From contig CM046003.1 of the NCBI GenBank assembly GCA_025175895.1, positions 51,516,335 to 51,580,334 on the forward strand: a stretch of DNA of 64,000 nucleotides, given 5' to 3'. Shown here piece after piece: positions 21,351-32,900 of the stretch. Origin of the DNA: Wurfbainia villosa (taxonomy: Eukaryota > Streptophyta > Magnoliopsida > Zingiberales > Zingiberaceae). Under the pieces are notes generated by a model. That model was not told the DNA's origin and did not search any database. It saw nothing but the letters and a program-made list of their open reading frames with translations. The position numbers were made by a program, and so were the translations under genes. Positions within the stretch are counted from its first letter, which is position 1, and every line of letters begins with the position of its first letter.

Positions 21351-22732
21351 TGATGTGAGCAAAATATATAGGGGTTTAGGAGTAGTTTTCGCTCACATCT
21401 CATTATAGTTTTTGTTTGTTTCATGCATATTTTACTTTGTTTTGCATGTATTTCCTATTTTCTGATTCGGAGATCTGCTCTTTGTACTTTTGTGTGCAGG
21501 ATAGCATTTCAATGGGAAAACGGTGCACTTTCAGAGCAAAAGAAGGTCATTTTGCAGCTGGACGCAGAAGGGGACATAGCCAGGGTATATGGCTACACAT
21601 GACCGTGTCTAGGGTTCGAAAATGGCCGCCACAGCCTCACACATAGTCGTGTGGCAGCCAGACAACTTGACGCAATTAGGGTTTTTTTTTCATATTTCAC
21701 AAAGATCTGGCCTCATGTCTATATAAAGGAGGCTACGCCCAAACCCTAGGGGGGAGGCCCGACGACCGGGATGGCACACCAGTGCCCTAAAAAGCACCAA
21801 AAACTCACAACGGGGAGGAAGAAAGTCGTCAGAGATCCAAATTCTGCACTTCGACGCCGGAGAGAAGAGTAACATTGCATTGTAATTTCTGTTCCTTGCT
21901 TAATTTCTATTGTTTATACGAACATGATCGTGCTTTGTGTTTCTCCTTTCTTATCTATGGAGTAGACTCTCCGATTCTAGGATTAGGGAGTAGTTTGTGT
22001 GCGTAGAACATGTTATTACAAATTTGAATTCTGTTCTTGAATTTCTATTTGCAATTAGCATTTGATTTTAGAGCTATAGTTATTGTTTTGGTTTTCTATC
22101 TACTGTGCTAGCCGATACAAGGGGTGACATCTCTTGTATCTAAGATTTAGGAGAATCAAGGAGGAACCTAGGGGTTGACCTCATCTCCCATAACTGTGGG
22201 TAGAAGGATACGATAGAGTAGAAAATGCAGCCCATTTTTGACTCGTCACAGGGATCGATTCGGCATCCTCGTACTGACTATCCCGTCCTAAGTCCAGGGG
22301 TCAACCTGGTAATGGAAAAGGTAGCTTCTGATAGATGTGAAGGCTTATTGGAGGAGTGTATGATGTCCTTTCCACAAAACCGTAGCTAGAACCCTAGGCA
22401 AAACCCAATTGACAATGTGTTCTGCGACACACAAACAAAACCAAAATCCTAGAATCCCTTCCAAAATCTCGCAACATAGTTCTTTCTTCTTCCGTGTGAT
22501 ACCGTATTGAGTTGGGACCACCGTCAACCCTCGCATTTACAACCCTTAAATCTAAATTCCGAACAATAACCTCCACTTACCAAATTAGTACTCAAATCTC
22601 AGTCCCTGTGGGATCGATAATCTTTTTATTACTTGACAACATCCGTGCACTTGCGAGCATTGAGTGTGAGCGCACGCTTCGAGTCCTCGACGGTCTCTGT
22701 CGTGAGATTTGAGGGCACGTTCGCATGTATCG
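21351..22732 (+). repeat. Athila A 3' LTR
   Basis: 1382 bases, beginning TGATGTGAGC. The end GTATCG is a decayed form of the GCATCA end of the Athila B LTR. A candidate TATA box, TATATAAA, is at 21720-21727, followed by the shared GCCCAAACCCTAGGGG. The next base (22733) is SIRE C sequence. Confidence 0.85.
21720..21727 (+). promoter_or_regulatory. TATA box of Athila A 3' LTR
   Basis: TATATAAA. The same context (TCTATATAAGGATGGCTCCGCCC) occurs at 59641 in the Athila B LTR. Confidence 0.65.
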
Positions 22733-23589
22733 GTGGACAAGTGGAACTCGAGTGCATAGTGCTCTGGAAGCACTCGACCATCACCTCAACTAGAATCTAG
22801 TCGAGGTGGTGCCTCGACTAGAGGCACTCCACCAACACCTCGACTGACCTTGGATAGGTGACTGCCATGAATGGAAGTCGATTAGTGTTTGCGGACACGA
22901 GCACAAAAAGCTCGATAGTTGACTAGGTAGTTGACTAAGGGTTAGCAGTCGACTGGTCGTGAATGACATGAGCACAGAAGGGTCCGTAGTCGACTGCTGA
23001 GTAAGGGCAGTTGATTGACGACTATGAGCAGTCGACTAGTGTGCCCTAGATCTGACATGGATAAGTCCATTGTGAGACAATGGCTAGAAGGGCAGTCGAT
23101 TGTTAGGCAGAAATCCAGCCCGACGCGTGCTTTAAATGGAGCTCAATGGGGATATTGAAGCCTCTCAGTTCTTGGGGAATTTGATGAGGAATTACTTCTA
23201 TGTTTCAGATCTTCAGAAGTCATCCCAAACAACCAAGTCTACAAGCAAACTCAAGCTCTCTTGTAACACATTCTTTTATTTGTATTTGTTATTTAGCTTG
23301 TATTTTGTATTTGCTTGTTGTATACTTGTGTAAGGGTTTCTCCACCTCCGACGTGTTGCTGAGAAGGAGAGAAGAGTATAGTGGTGTGGACACTAGCTCA
23401 CTATAGAGTAGGAACTTAAGTTCCAAACCACGTATATCTTGTGTTGGTGTTCTTGTTTCTATTCTGTATTTTGTATCCATTGTGCACTAACGTTTGTGTA
23501 GACGAGCAATGATACAATAAAACACGAATCAAGCACAAAATCGAGAATTTCTATTCACCCCCTCTAGCGTGACTATATCGGTCCCTACA
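22733..23589 (+). repeat. SIRE C, 3' portion of a SIRE-type LTR
   Basis: Right part of an LTR in + orientation. It has CAGTCGACTG and variants (22949-23035), the TTTAAATGGAGCTC box near 23132, a CTCCACCTCCGAC block (23340) also found inverted in SIRE A, and the end TATTCACCCCCTCTAGCG...TCCCTACA at 23589. No primer site follows, so it is a 3' LTR or solo LTR; the next sequence belongs to the Tat LTR. Its left part was separated by the Athila A insertion and lies outside the window. Confidence 0.75.
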
Positions 23590-24956
23590 AACTGACCCCG
23601 TAAGAGAGAACAAGTCAAACCGAGATCAGGTCTAGATCTCAAAGAGAAAAAGCTGAATTGATCCCTTACCCCATAAGGGAGAATAAGTCGATCCAAGACT
23701 GAGATTAGATCTCGGAGAGAAAAGGTCGAGTCAATCCCTTAAACAAAGTTTGAGTCGATCCCTTACCTCGTAAGGTAGAATAAGCTGACTCAAGTCCGGG
23801 CCTAGATTTCAGAGAGTAGAGGTCGAATCAATCCCTCACTCCTAGAGAGAATAAGTTGATTTAGGATAGGACCTAGATCTTGGAGAGTAAATGGATATAT
23901 ACCTAACACTTTTCCAAAAGTGTTCAAGAAAATAAGCAGTACATCTAGCATGAGTAACTCAATAAAACTAACTTGATGGAGTTGGAGAGATAATGATACG
24001 TGCGATCTTGCTATTCCATAATACTAGTGGAGTCAGAGAGATAATAATAAGTTCGATCCTACGACTCATGAATATCCATGGATTAAGAGAAAAAATAACG
24101 GACTAGATCCTATGACTCCCGAATACTAGTTGAATCAAGGAGAGAACAATAAGAAAGACCTCTTAGTCTCTCAATTCATAAAATAAACAAAACGAGGAGA
24201 GATAGCATACAAGATTGCCTCACTCTCTTGGCTTGGAAAATCAACGAAGCCTAAGAGAGATAAGATAGAAGATCACCTTCGTCTCTTGGCTCGGAAAACC
24301 GATGAAACCAAATAGAGATAATATAGAAAACCACATTCATCTCAGCTCTGAGGAATACCACATTCGTCTCTCGACTAAGAAAACCAACGAAATCTAAGAG
24401 AGATAAAATAGAAGACCACTTTCGTCTGTTGGCTCAGAAAAACCAATGAAGCCAAATAGATATAATGTAGAAGACCACATTTGTCTCTTGCCTCAAAAAA
24501 CTTATGAAGCCTCAGAGAGATAAGATAGTAGACCACCTCGCTCAAAAAAACCAATGAAGCCGAATAGAGATAATATAAAAGGTCATGTTTGTCTTTGGCT
24601 CAGAAAACCCATGAGGTCAAGAAAGACTACATTATTCTCTCGACTCGAAAAACTCACGAGGCTGAGGAAACCCTTATAAAAAAAATCTAAGTAAGCCCTA
24701 TAAACTTTAGATAAGTATGAAGAAAGGGCTCCTTGTCTTTCCTTCCTTGAGCTCTCTTGATCCTCTTGTTTTTTATTCACGTAGCTGCAAGTTCCATTTC
24801 TCAGCCTAACATTGACTTGATTGTCAGGGGTGTCACACCGGTCATGTCAGTGCTCATTGATGTGTGTTGACATGTAGGATCTCCAAGCCAATTGAGACGC
24901 AAGTAGAATAGTCAGAAAGAAGGAAGGGAGGAGTATTAGCACAAAGGGAAACCATC
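23590..24956 (+). repeat. Tat element 5' LTR, right portion
   Basis: Begins inside the LTR, where SIRE C inserted. It has AGAGAGAA...TAAGTCGA-type repeats at 23590-23890 and a tandem array at 24185-24665. The end, with AACATTGACTTGATTGTCAGGGGTGTCACACCGG-type text near 24810, is typical of Tat LTRs. It terminates at ACCATCA (about 24957). Confidence 0.65.
24185..24665 (+). repeat. Tandem repeat of about 60 bases in the Tat LTR
   Basis: Roughly eight degenerate units built from TCTCTTGGCTCGGAAAACC, (A)ATGAAGCC(A/T)AA(T/G)AGAGATAA and TAGAAGACCAC. Unit lengths vary through small deletions. Confidence 0.65.
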
Positions 24957-24959
24957 AAA

Positions 24960-24977
24960 TTGACATCATCTATGGGA
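24960..24977 (+). promoter_or_regulatory. Decayed Tat primer binding site
   Basis: TTGACATCATCTATGGGA resembles the Tat primer site TGGCGCCGTCTGTGGGA with several C-to-T and G-to-A changes, as expected after methylation-driven decay. Confidence 0.5.
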
Positions 24978-26317
24978 AAGAGAAAAAGTTATGATAGTGA
25001 GCACATGAAGAACTATAGTAGACCCTCGTATGGAAGAATCAAAGGAGCAACCACAACATTCTCTTCCAGTGATTATAGAAAATACCGGAGGTCTTGTTTC
25101 ACAGGAGCAAATTTCATAGATAGTGGCTACAATGGTAAAGGAGACTTTACAGTAGGAACATGCCACTTCCCTTAACAAAGGGGAGGAGAAAGTCTCAGTG
25201 GAAGTCACATCAACACTTGAACCCATGTTCAAAGTTCAAGAAGAGCTACTCTAACCTATCATGTGAAGAAGGGAACAACTAATCCTATATGACCTCCCTC
25301 GGAAAGGATAGTTACATGCTAGATGTTGTTTTTAGATGACATATTGAGAGGGGAATTACCCCCTCATTTCCGTCCACCTCATACCAATGAGTACAATGAC
25401 ACTACTAATCTAAAGGAGCACCTGTGTCGCTTTGAGAATGCTGTCCTATTACACCAGTACTTGGAGGAAGTCAAATGTCAAGTCTTCCTCACCACCTTTA
25501 TTGGGCTCACACAACATTGCTTTAACACCCTACAACGTAGGGTTTATACAATTTTTCAATGACTTCGTCGTACTATTTTTTGTGCCACTCCTCTAATTTC
25601 AAGAGGTATCAGCTTGCTCTTCTTAGCTTATTCAATTTCAAGCAAAAATTGTAGGAATCTTTGCCAGAACATATATAGTGGTTTACCTAAATCACCCTAG
25701 AGATACCCTCTGTCATGATAGAAATCATAACAAGTGCCTTTGCACAAGGGCTTTGGGAGGGTGACTTTTTTTCTCATTGTAAAAGAAGCCTTCACAATAC
25801 TACAACAAGCTTCTTGCTTACACTGAGAAGTATATTAACAAGGAAGAAGCTCAAAAGGTCCTTCAAGAACAGTGAGCAGTCCGACCAGTCGAGGCAATGG
25901 AGCGCCATGTGAAGCCATGACTTTCACATTAATCTACCCCACCCTGCCCCACTTTGTGGGTTTTGAAGGAGAGAGCTATGCATATTTGCTAGGAACACTA
26001 ACTATTGAGAAGGCTAGTGGGAGCCGAATGGGGACCTCATCGACTACAGACTTCCACTTACTATGCTTTCCATCAAGAATACAAACGTAATACTTTTGAT
26101 TGTCAAAAGTTAGATTGAAAGATGGAATGACTTATTAGTATCCATCCTCATGTGCGAGCTATGTTGATGGCCCTTACCCCTCATTAACAATTGTTGCCTC
26201 AGTGCCACCCCCTAAGGAAACCCCACAGTCGGGGCCATGACAACTAAACATCTAGAAGTGGGGGAATAAGAGAAAATAATAACATAGGACAATCAGCTTG
26301 TTCGAGGAGTCATCAGC
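24978..26317 (+). pseudogene. Tat gag remnant
   Basis: Coding signal is clearest at 25323-25562: LDDILRGELPPHFRPP, then LKEHLCRFENAVLLHQY and CQVFLTTFIGLTQH, matching the Tat gag core. It continues in another frame (NFKRYQLALLSLFNFKQK at about 25595) and again near 25805-25860 (KLLAYTEKYINKEEAQK). Stops and frame changes are frequent. Element D interrupts it just after GVIS (26317). Confidence 0.65.
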
Positions 26318-26479
26318 TGTAAGATACGAAAAAAAATGGACTAACTCCTTTAATTAATTCGGTTTAATTAGTGGGTTAATTGGGTTTAATTAGTGGTTAG
26401 GTTGATTATCTAATTGGGCTTAATCAAGGGATTGGTTAAGGAGTGGGCTTAGGCTAAAACTGTTGGGCTGAGTCCATTG
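26318..26479 (+). repeat. Element D 5' LTR, first 162 bases
   Basis: Matches the start of the 3' LTR at 43261. Broken at CATTG (26475-26479), the copia B target, and resumed at 36107. Confidence 0.85.
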
Positions 26480-27663
26480 TGTTAGTAATATATGAGAGAT
26501 GTCCTAAGACAATCGCCTTATGTATGAACCATTTATATGATAAATGAAGATTCACTATTTAAGTATACATGTTTTATGTATTTGATTGGATCTTAAACTC
26601 ATTTACTGAATGTCCACGATACGATTCACAGCATGAGAGAATTTGTAGTTGGATCACAACTAGTGAGCATCTCTACATTTGTAATTGTGATGTATCGGAA
26701 TTATCCCTAGTCGATGAATTGATGGATTTGGACACCATCAATTCTGTCGAGACTAGCACGAGGTATACTCCTTGGTGTATCCAAGCAGCTGATTCTCACT
26801 GGCTGGAGACATAGTGATGTCCGAAGTTAATTGTGGATGCTAGTTATGGTAACTAGTTCATTGGAGTGACCAGCCGTAAGACTTCATATGGTTCTCTACA
26901 TATATAGATATGTCAATGAAGTTCTTACTGTGGCTTAAGTGCGATGTTCCTTTGACTTACGGTATTCAAGTCATCTTGATCATAGAGACTTATGCTTTGA
27001 CATCTTAAGCAAGCATCTCTAAGGAGATGTGGACCCGGGATGATTGGGTATAAGTCGAAGTGATCGAAGGTGTTTGAATAGCCTATAAAGGATTCACCAC
27101 TCCTTGCGAGGAGATGTATACCCATGGCCTCTCGTCGGATTGTTACTAAAGTCTTTGGCCAAAGCATTACATGTTTAGAGTAAGGTACTCTTCGATACAT
27201 GTGCAGTAACTAGAATCCGTAGGACGAGGAAATAATACTTGGGCTAGGTGTGACGTAGTCAGCCTAGTGGGGACTGACACTATAGACCATGTCCTGAACC
27301 AAGGGGGTATAAGATGAGTGAAGGGAATGGGGCATGATTCATTCGAGCTACTGAAGGGTTTCAGAAATAGTTCTGGATCAACCGTTGATCTTTTCGGTTA
27401 ATTGGGGATCATGATGTACTACTAGGTGCCACTCATGATCGTTCTATAATTAATGGTTAATTATAGACGGCCAACATAAACCGAGAACCTATTTGGTCAC
27501 ACGCACAACGAGCGTAATCCAAAGGATTTAAAACGAGCTTGAGAATGGGATTCTCAGACCGAGAGAAACTAGGTTTGGTTGGACCAAATATAAAGCGAGC
27601 ATGAAATCGTTTCAGTCGCAATGGAAGCGTGGATGGGCTGAGTCTTATGAAGACGTAATGGAT

Positions 27664-27786
27664 GAACCAAAATGGTTTGGTTCTAATCCAATGGAGGAGA
27701 ATAAACCAAAGGGTTTGGTTTATTTTAAACGAATGAACCAAAAGTTGGTTCGGTTCGTTTTAACTTAAAATAAACCATCATGGTTT
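27664..27786 (+). repeat. Series of small hairpins upstream of the copia B promoter
   Basis: Four consecutive inverted repeats built on AACCAAA/TTTGGTT: 27664-27683 (8-base stem), 27700-27724 (11-base stem AATAAACCAAA, 3-base loop), 27735-27751 (7-base stem) and 27772-27786 (6-base stem). The block ends about 80 bases before the TATA box and is repeated in the 3' LTR near 35092-35214. Confidence 0.75.
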
Positions 27787-27868
27787 GGTTTATTTTAACT
27801 TATCTTAATGGAGCGGGTTAACGGGCCTAATGGTTATGATCCAATAACCATTAAGAGAATTAGTTCTC

Positions 27869-27876
27869 TATAAAAG
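27869..27876 (+). promoter_or_regulatory. TATA box of copia B 5' LTR
   Basis: TATAAAAG in TCTCTATAAAAGAGGG. Same site in the 3' LTR at 35297-35304. GAGGGCTTAAGGG follows, where the transcript probably starts. Confidence 0.7.
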
Positions 27877-28686
27877 AGGGCTTAAGGGATAATTAAGCCC
27901 TAATCCAAAACCCTAGCTTGGAGTTGCCGCCCAACCTTCATTGCCGCCCAACCTCCATTGCCACCCAGCTTGTTGTGCTGCCGTCCAGCTCCTTGCCGGC
28001 GACCAAGCTTCAGCCGGTGATCCTCTGGCGACCCTCCGGTGATCTCCTATAGGTTTGGCATCAAGGTGAGCCTTTTCTTCCCTTGGTTGGCCGGCGCCTA
28101 TCTCCTCCACCAAAGCTGTCCAGTTTTCTGGACAGCTTGTTCTCCTCTCGTCGGAGCGTCGTTTGGACGACGGTTAGAGCTCCGACAGCGGCTAACTTAC
28201 CGGGGATTCGATCTCCGGTAATCCTCTGAGGTGGAGGACGAAGGATTCGTCAATTGGTTGACGAATACCTCTCCGGAGAAGCGAGTTTTGAGAACTCGTA
28301 TTAGGATCCGAATTTGGATTCGGATCGTGATCATCTCTCGATCACGTCGTCTTCAACACGAGGCTAGTAACCCGTACAAAAACGAAGCTCGTGGCTTAGC
28401 GAAGTCATCCCGAGGAACTCGGCGTGGATACAGATAGAGACGATTCTAGCGAGGATCATTCCGGTTGATGCCGTTCCCGCTACACGTCATACGTAAGGTA
28501 TAACGTAAATAAATTTTCTTTTATTGCAAATTTAAATTTACGGTTATGTCTACACTTGTTATAATATGCATGCGTGTGTTGTGTGTGTTGTAATAAATAT
28601 AGATTTATTATTTTTATTGCTTCCACTGTGTTCATGTTTACGAAATGTGATCGAACACACACGCCGCGGTGCCGGAAACCCAACAG

Positions 28687-28699
28687 TGGTATCAGAGCC
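28687..28699 (+). promoter_or_regulatory. Copia B primer binding site
   Basis: TGGTATCAGAGCC, one base after the LTR; complementary to initiator tRNA-Met. Confidence 0.92.
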
Positions 28700-29971
28700 C
28701 AGGTTGTGTTTCGACATAATCGTAAAAATGGTTTTGCGATCGTCATAATGTATTTCTAGAAATTTTCTAATTTTGGAAATTTAGAAGTATTTATGGAAAT
28801 TTTTCAATTTTGGAAAGTCTAGAAGTATTTATGGAAATCTTCCACTTTTGGAAAGTTGGAAGTATTTATGGAAATTGATATTTTCCATAAATAAAATATT
28901 TGATTAGATTCTGGAAATTTGTTTCCTAATTTAATCATGATTTGATTTGGGAAATCAAATCTTAAAATATTTTATTTCCATAAGTAGTTTTAATGATTTA
29001 GGAAATTGGTTTCCTAAATAGATTTTCCTTAATCAAATAATTCCATGAATAAAATATGTGATTAGATTTGGAAATTTGTTTCCTAATTTAATTATGATTT
29101 GATTTGGAGAATCAAATCTTAAACATATTTTATTTCCATAAATAGTTATGACATATAAGGAAATATATACATGACATAATTATATGCCATGTAATTGTAT
29201 TAGATGCATAACATTATGCCATGCGTGTCGTGACATGTAGATGTATGCCATGTATGCCATGCCATGTAGATAATAGTTATTTGCATGCAAAGAGGATGAG
29301 ACATAAAAACCCTTAAACAATATTAAAGCCTACACCTTCCATTGATATGGTTAGAACCAAAGTTCCGTTTCTTGTTTGGGTTGTTGGACTCTCTCCAAGC
29401 CCGGCTCGAACCCGAACATGTTCAAACCATGGAATAGTTTAATACTAATATGGTAAGAGTCAGAGGTCAATCGTTAGCTTTGGTTGTTGGACTCTCTCCA
29501 AGCTGGGCTAATTGGTTGAATGCGCTCTAACCATATTAAAACTATTTCCCAATTAATGGGTTGGCTTTAACCTGGAGCATCGGCTTGTTGGACTCTCTCC
29601 AAGGTCGATGTAAAGGGAGGTGAAGTTGGGTGCTATGCATATGATGCATACTTGTTAATGTGTTAACAACCCAACGTATGTATGAACATTCAATTAGTTG
29701 ATAGCACATTGTGATAGTTGCATATACGTGATATGCAATCGGTATAGATGATACCTACCGTCATAGTTATGAATGACTTGTTGGACTCTCTCCAAGGTTC
29801 ATATCTATGATGGATATCAGCCCATTCGGAGATGGACCTACGATCTCCCGAAGTGATTTTGGGGTTTTTGAAATTCGAAAAATGAATGGGATTTATAAAT
29901 GTATATTGATGCATTTTAAAATCATTTTCTCATATATGCTCGTTTTGTATTTCTAGGTCAATAAATTGATC
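28700..29971 (+). other. Copia B untranslated leader with repeats
   Basis: About 1.27 kb from primer site to gag. At 28745-28880 there are three copies of a unit with GAAGTATTTATGGAAAT. At 28900-29150 there is a duplicated block of about 100 bases with GGAAATTTGTTTCCTAATTTAAT. At 29381-29796 there are four exact copies of a 19-base motif. No coding sequence. Confidence 0.75.
29381..29796 (+). repeat. Four exact copies of a 19-base motif in the copia B leader
   Basis: TTGTTGGACTCTCTCCAAG at 29381-29399, 29484-29502, 29585-29603 and 29778-29796. Spacings are 103, 101 and 193 bases, about one, one and two units of 100. The sequences between them are much more diverged than the motif. Confidence 0.9.
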
Positions 29972-32900
29972 ATGACATCTTTGAATTTGCGCACTATTTT
30001 GGATTCGAACAAACTGACTGGGCCTAACTTCCTGGACTGGCTTAGAAACCTGAGAATTGTTCTCAAGGCAGAAAATCTTGCATATGTCCTTGAAGAGCCT
30101 CTTCCTGACCGTCCTAAGGACGATGCAACTCTAGACCAAATGTTGGTCTATCAGAAGCATGTGGCAGATTCTGAGCTAGCGAGTTGCATCATGCTAGCGG
30201 CGATGGTACCTGAGCTGCAAAAGCAGCATGAGCATATGGATGCTAATACTATGGTCTTCCATCTTCATGAGTTGTTCGATGAGCAAGCGAGATCCGAAAG
30301 GTTCGAGGTCTCTAGGCTCCTCTTCACCACGAAGATGCAAGAAGGTTCGTCTGTAGTGCAGTTTGTGCTAAAGATGAACGGGTACATTGAGCGGCTAGCT
30401 ACCCTCGGTTTTGTGATGGATCATGAGTTAAGTATTGACTTAATTCTGCATTGTTTGCCCAAGAGTTTATCGCAATTTGTGATGAACTATCGGATGAACA
30501 AATTGGAATCCACCATTCCCGAGCTCCTCAATATGCTGAAGAATGTGGAGCCTTCTATGAAGCATGAGGAGAAGGCGGTTCTGTTAGTTGATTCCTCAAA
30601 GAAAGGTTCTAAGAGGAAGGCAAAAGAACAGAAGAAAGGAAAGAACAAAAAGGCAAAGAAGGCGGAACCAACGAAAAAGGGCACTTGACATCACTGTGGC
30701 AAGGAAGGCCACTGGCGAAGAAACTGCAAGATTTATCTTGAGTCCATGAAGAAGAAGAAGGCATCCGATGCCTCATCCTCTTCAGGTATCTTCGTTATTG
30801 ATTGTCATTCTATTTCCTGGGACACTTGGGTATTGGATACTGGGTGTGGCTCACATATATGTAATGACATACAGGGGCTAAGGAATAGAAGAAGACTTGT
30901 CAGAGGGGAGTCAAATTTGTGAGTTGGCAATGGAGCAAAGGTTGCTGCGGTCGCCATCGGAACTTATTTGCTGAAGCTCCCTAGTGGACTAGTCTTGGAA
31001 CTGGACAATTGCTATTATGTTCCTTCTCTAATAAAGAACATTGTTTCTATTTCCTGCTTAAATAGAAATGGTTTCCATTTGACGTTTAGTAACAATTGTT
31101 GTTATATAACTTTGAATGGCGTACTTTATGGAACTGGAACTTTGAGTAATGGCATTTATACGTTGGACGTATCCAGTGACATTTTCAATATCGAAGCGAG
31201 CAACACGCGTGCTCGAAAGGATAATCAAATAGACTCCTATATGTGGCATTGTCGTCTTGGCCATATAAGCAAGAAATGCATGTCCGAATTACACCGATGT
31301 GGAATTCTGGAATCGTTTGAATTGGATTCATACGATACATGTGAATCATGCTTAAAAGGCATGATGACTAAGTTACCTTTTACTGGAAAAGGTGAACGAG
31401 TGGGAGAGTTACTAGGTCTAATACATACTGATGTATGTGGACCTATGTCAACTCAAGCATTAGGAGGCTATAGCTACTTCATTACCTTCACCGATGATCA
31501 CTCACGGTTTGGGTATGTGTTCTTGATGAAACACAAGTCTGAAGCCTTTGAAAGGTTCAAAGAGTTCAGAAATGAAGTAGAGAAACAACATGACAAGTGT
31601 ATTAAAATACTTCGATCGGATCGAGGTGGTGAATACTTAAGTCAAGAGTTTCTTGATTACCTAAGAGACAATGGTATATTGTCTCAATGGACTCCGCCCT
31701 ATACACCACAGCATAATGGTGTATCTGAGAGGCGTAACCGGACCTTGTTGGACATGGTCAGGTCAATGATGAATCATGCGACTCTTCCCAAGTCCTTTTG
31801 GGGTTATGTACTTCGCATAAACAAGCTATTTGTTAAATGTAATGCCTACCAAGGTAGTCTCAACTACTCCATATGAGATATGGAATAGTAAGAAACCTCA
31901 TGTATCTTACTTGAAGATATGGGGTTGTCCTGCTTATGTGAAGTGGACTGTATCAGACAAATTGGATGCTAAGTTTGATAAATGTCTATTTGTTGGATAC
32001 CCTAAGGAAACAAGGGGTTACCAATTCTATCATCCTGTGGAACAAAAGGTGTTTGTTTCAAGGCATGCCGTGTTTCTAGAGAAAGAGTTTCTCTTGCAAG
32101 AAAACAGTGGGAGTGTCGTCGAGCTTGAGGAGGCTCGAGAGACTCAAATAGACATTAATGAGATACCTGGTGAGCACAACAGACAACTCATAGTGATGAG
32201 CAATCGACCGACTTATTGTAACACCACATCTTCAGAGATCCGTAGAACACGCAATATTCCTGAGAGATATGGATTTCTCGTAAGTGAATCGAACGACGTG
32301 TTACTCATTGATGATGAGGAGCCTACCAGTTATGAAGAAGTGCTGACAAGTTCAGAAAGGGATAAGAGGCTTGGTGCCATGAAGTCGGAAATGGATTCCA
32401 TGTATGAAAACCAAGTTTGGAACTTGGTTGACCCACCTGAAGGGATAAAGCCTATAGGGTGTAAGTGGGTTTTCAAGAAGAAAACCGACATGGATGGTAA
32501 TGTGATTACCTATAAGGCTAGATTGGTGGCAAAAGGATATCGTCAAAAACAAGGTGTTGATTATGACGAAACCTATTCGCCTGTAGCTATGCTTAAATCC
32601 ATTCGGATGCTCCTAGCCATAGCGGCTCATTATGATTATGAGATATGAAAGATGGATGTGAAAATAGCTTTCCTTAATGGAAACCTGCTCGAGGATGTGT
32701 ATATGATACAGCCTGAGGGTTTCACATCGGTTGATAAAACCAAGGTATGCAAATTGTGACGGTCCATTTATGGATTGAAGCAAGCATCCAGGAGCTGGAA
32801 TATCCGTTTTGATGAGACAATCAAAAAGTTTGATTTCTCACAAAATCCAGACGAACCTTGTGTGTACAAGAAGGTTAGTGGGAGTGCAGTCGTGTTCCTA

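Larger units (their letters stand above)
1..22732 (+). mobile_element. Athila A, Ty3/gypsy LTR retrotransposon (left end outside window, heavily nested)
   Basis: The right part of an Athila-type element. It is recognised by the env-position ORF (pieces at 1059-1455, 3313-3338, 5050-5230, 19428-20345), by the motif CTTGGGAGGCAAC (about 674) shared with Athila B at 62890-62944, and by a 3' LTR at 21351-22732 that matches the 5' LTR of Athila B (59255-60621). Three insertions split it: a solo LTR, a LINE copy and SIRE A. Removing these with one TSD copy each restores a sequence collinear with 63360-64000. The segment before the motif (1-640) does not read as an integrase end, so this copy may also lack pol, but that part is cut by the window edge. 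After 22732 the sequence is a SIRE-type LTR, the site Athila A landed in. Confidence 0.88.
26480..28685 (+). repeat. Copia B 5' LTR
   Basis: 2206 bases, TGTTAGTAAT...GGAAACCCAACA. It contains a serial hairpin block (27664-27786), TATA box (27869-27876) and a GC-richer R/U5 region (27900-28480). An 81-codon open frame (26569-26814) is kept in both LTRs, but the LTRs are young, so this shows no selection. Confidence 0.9.
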
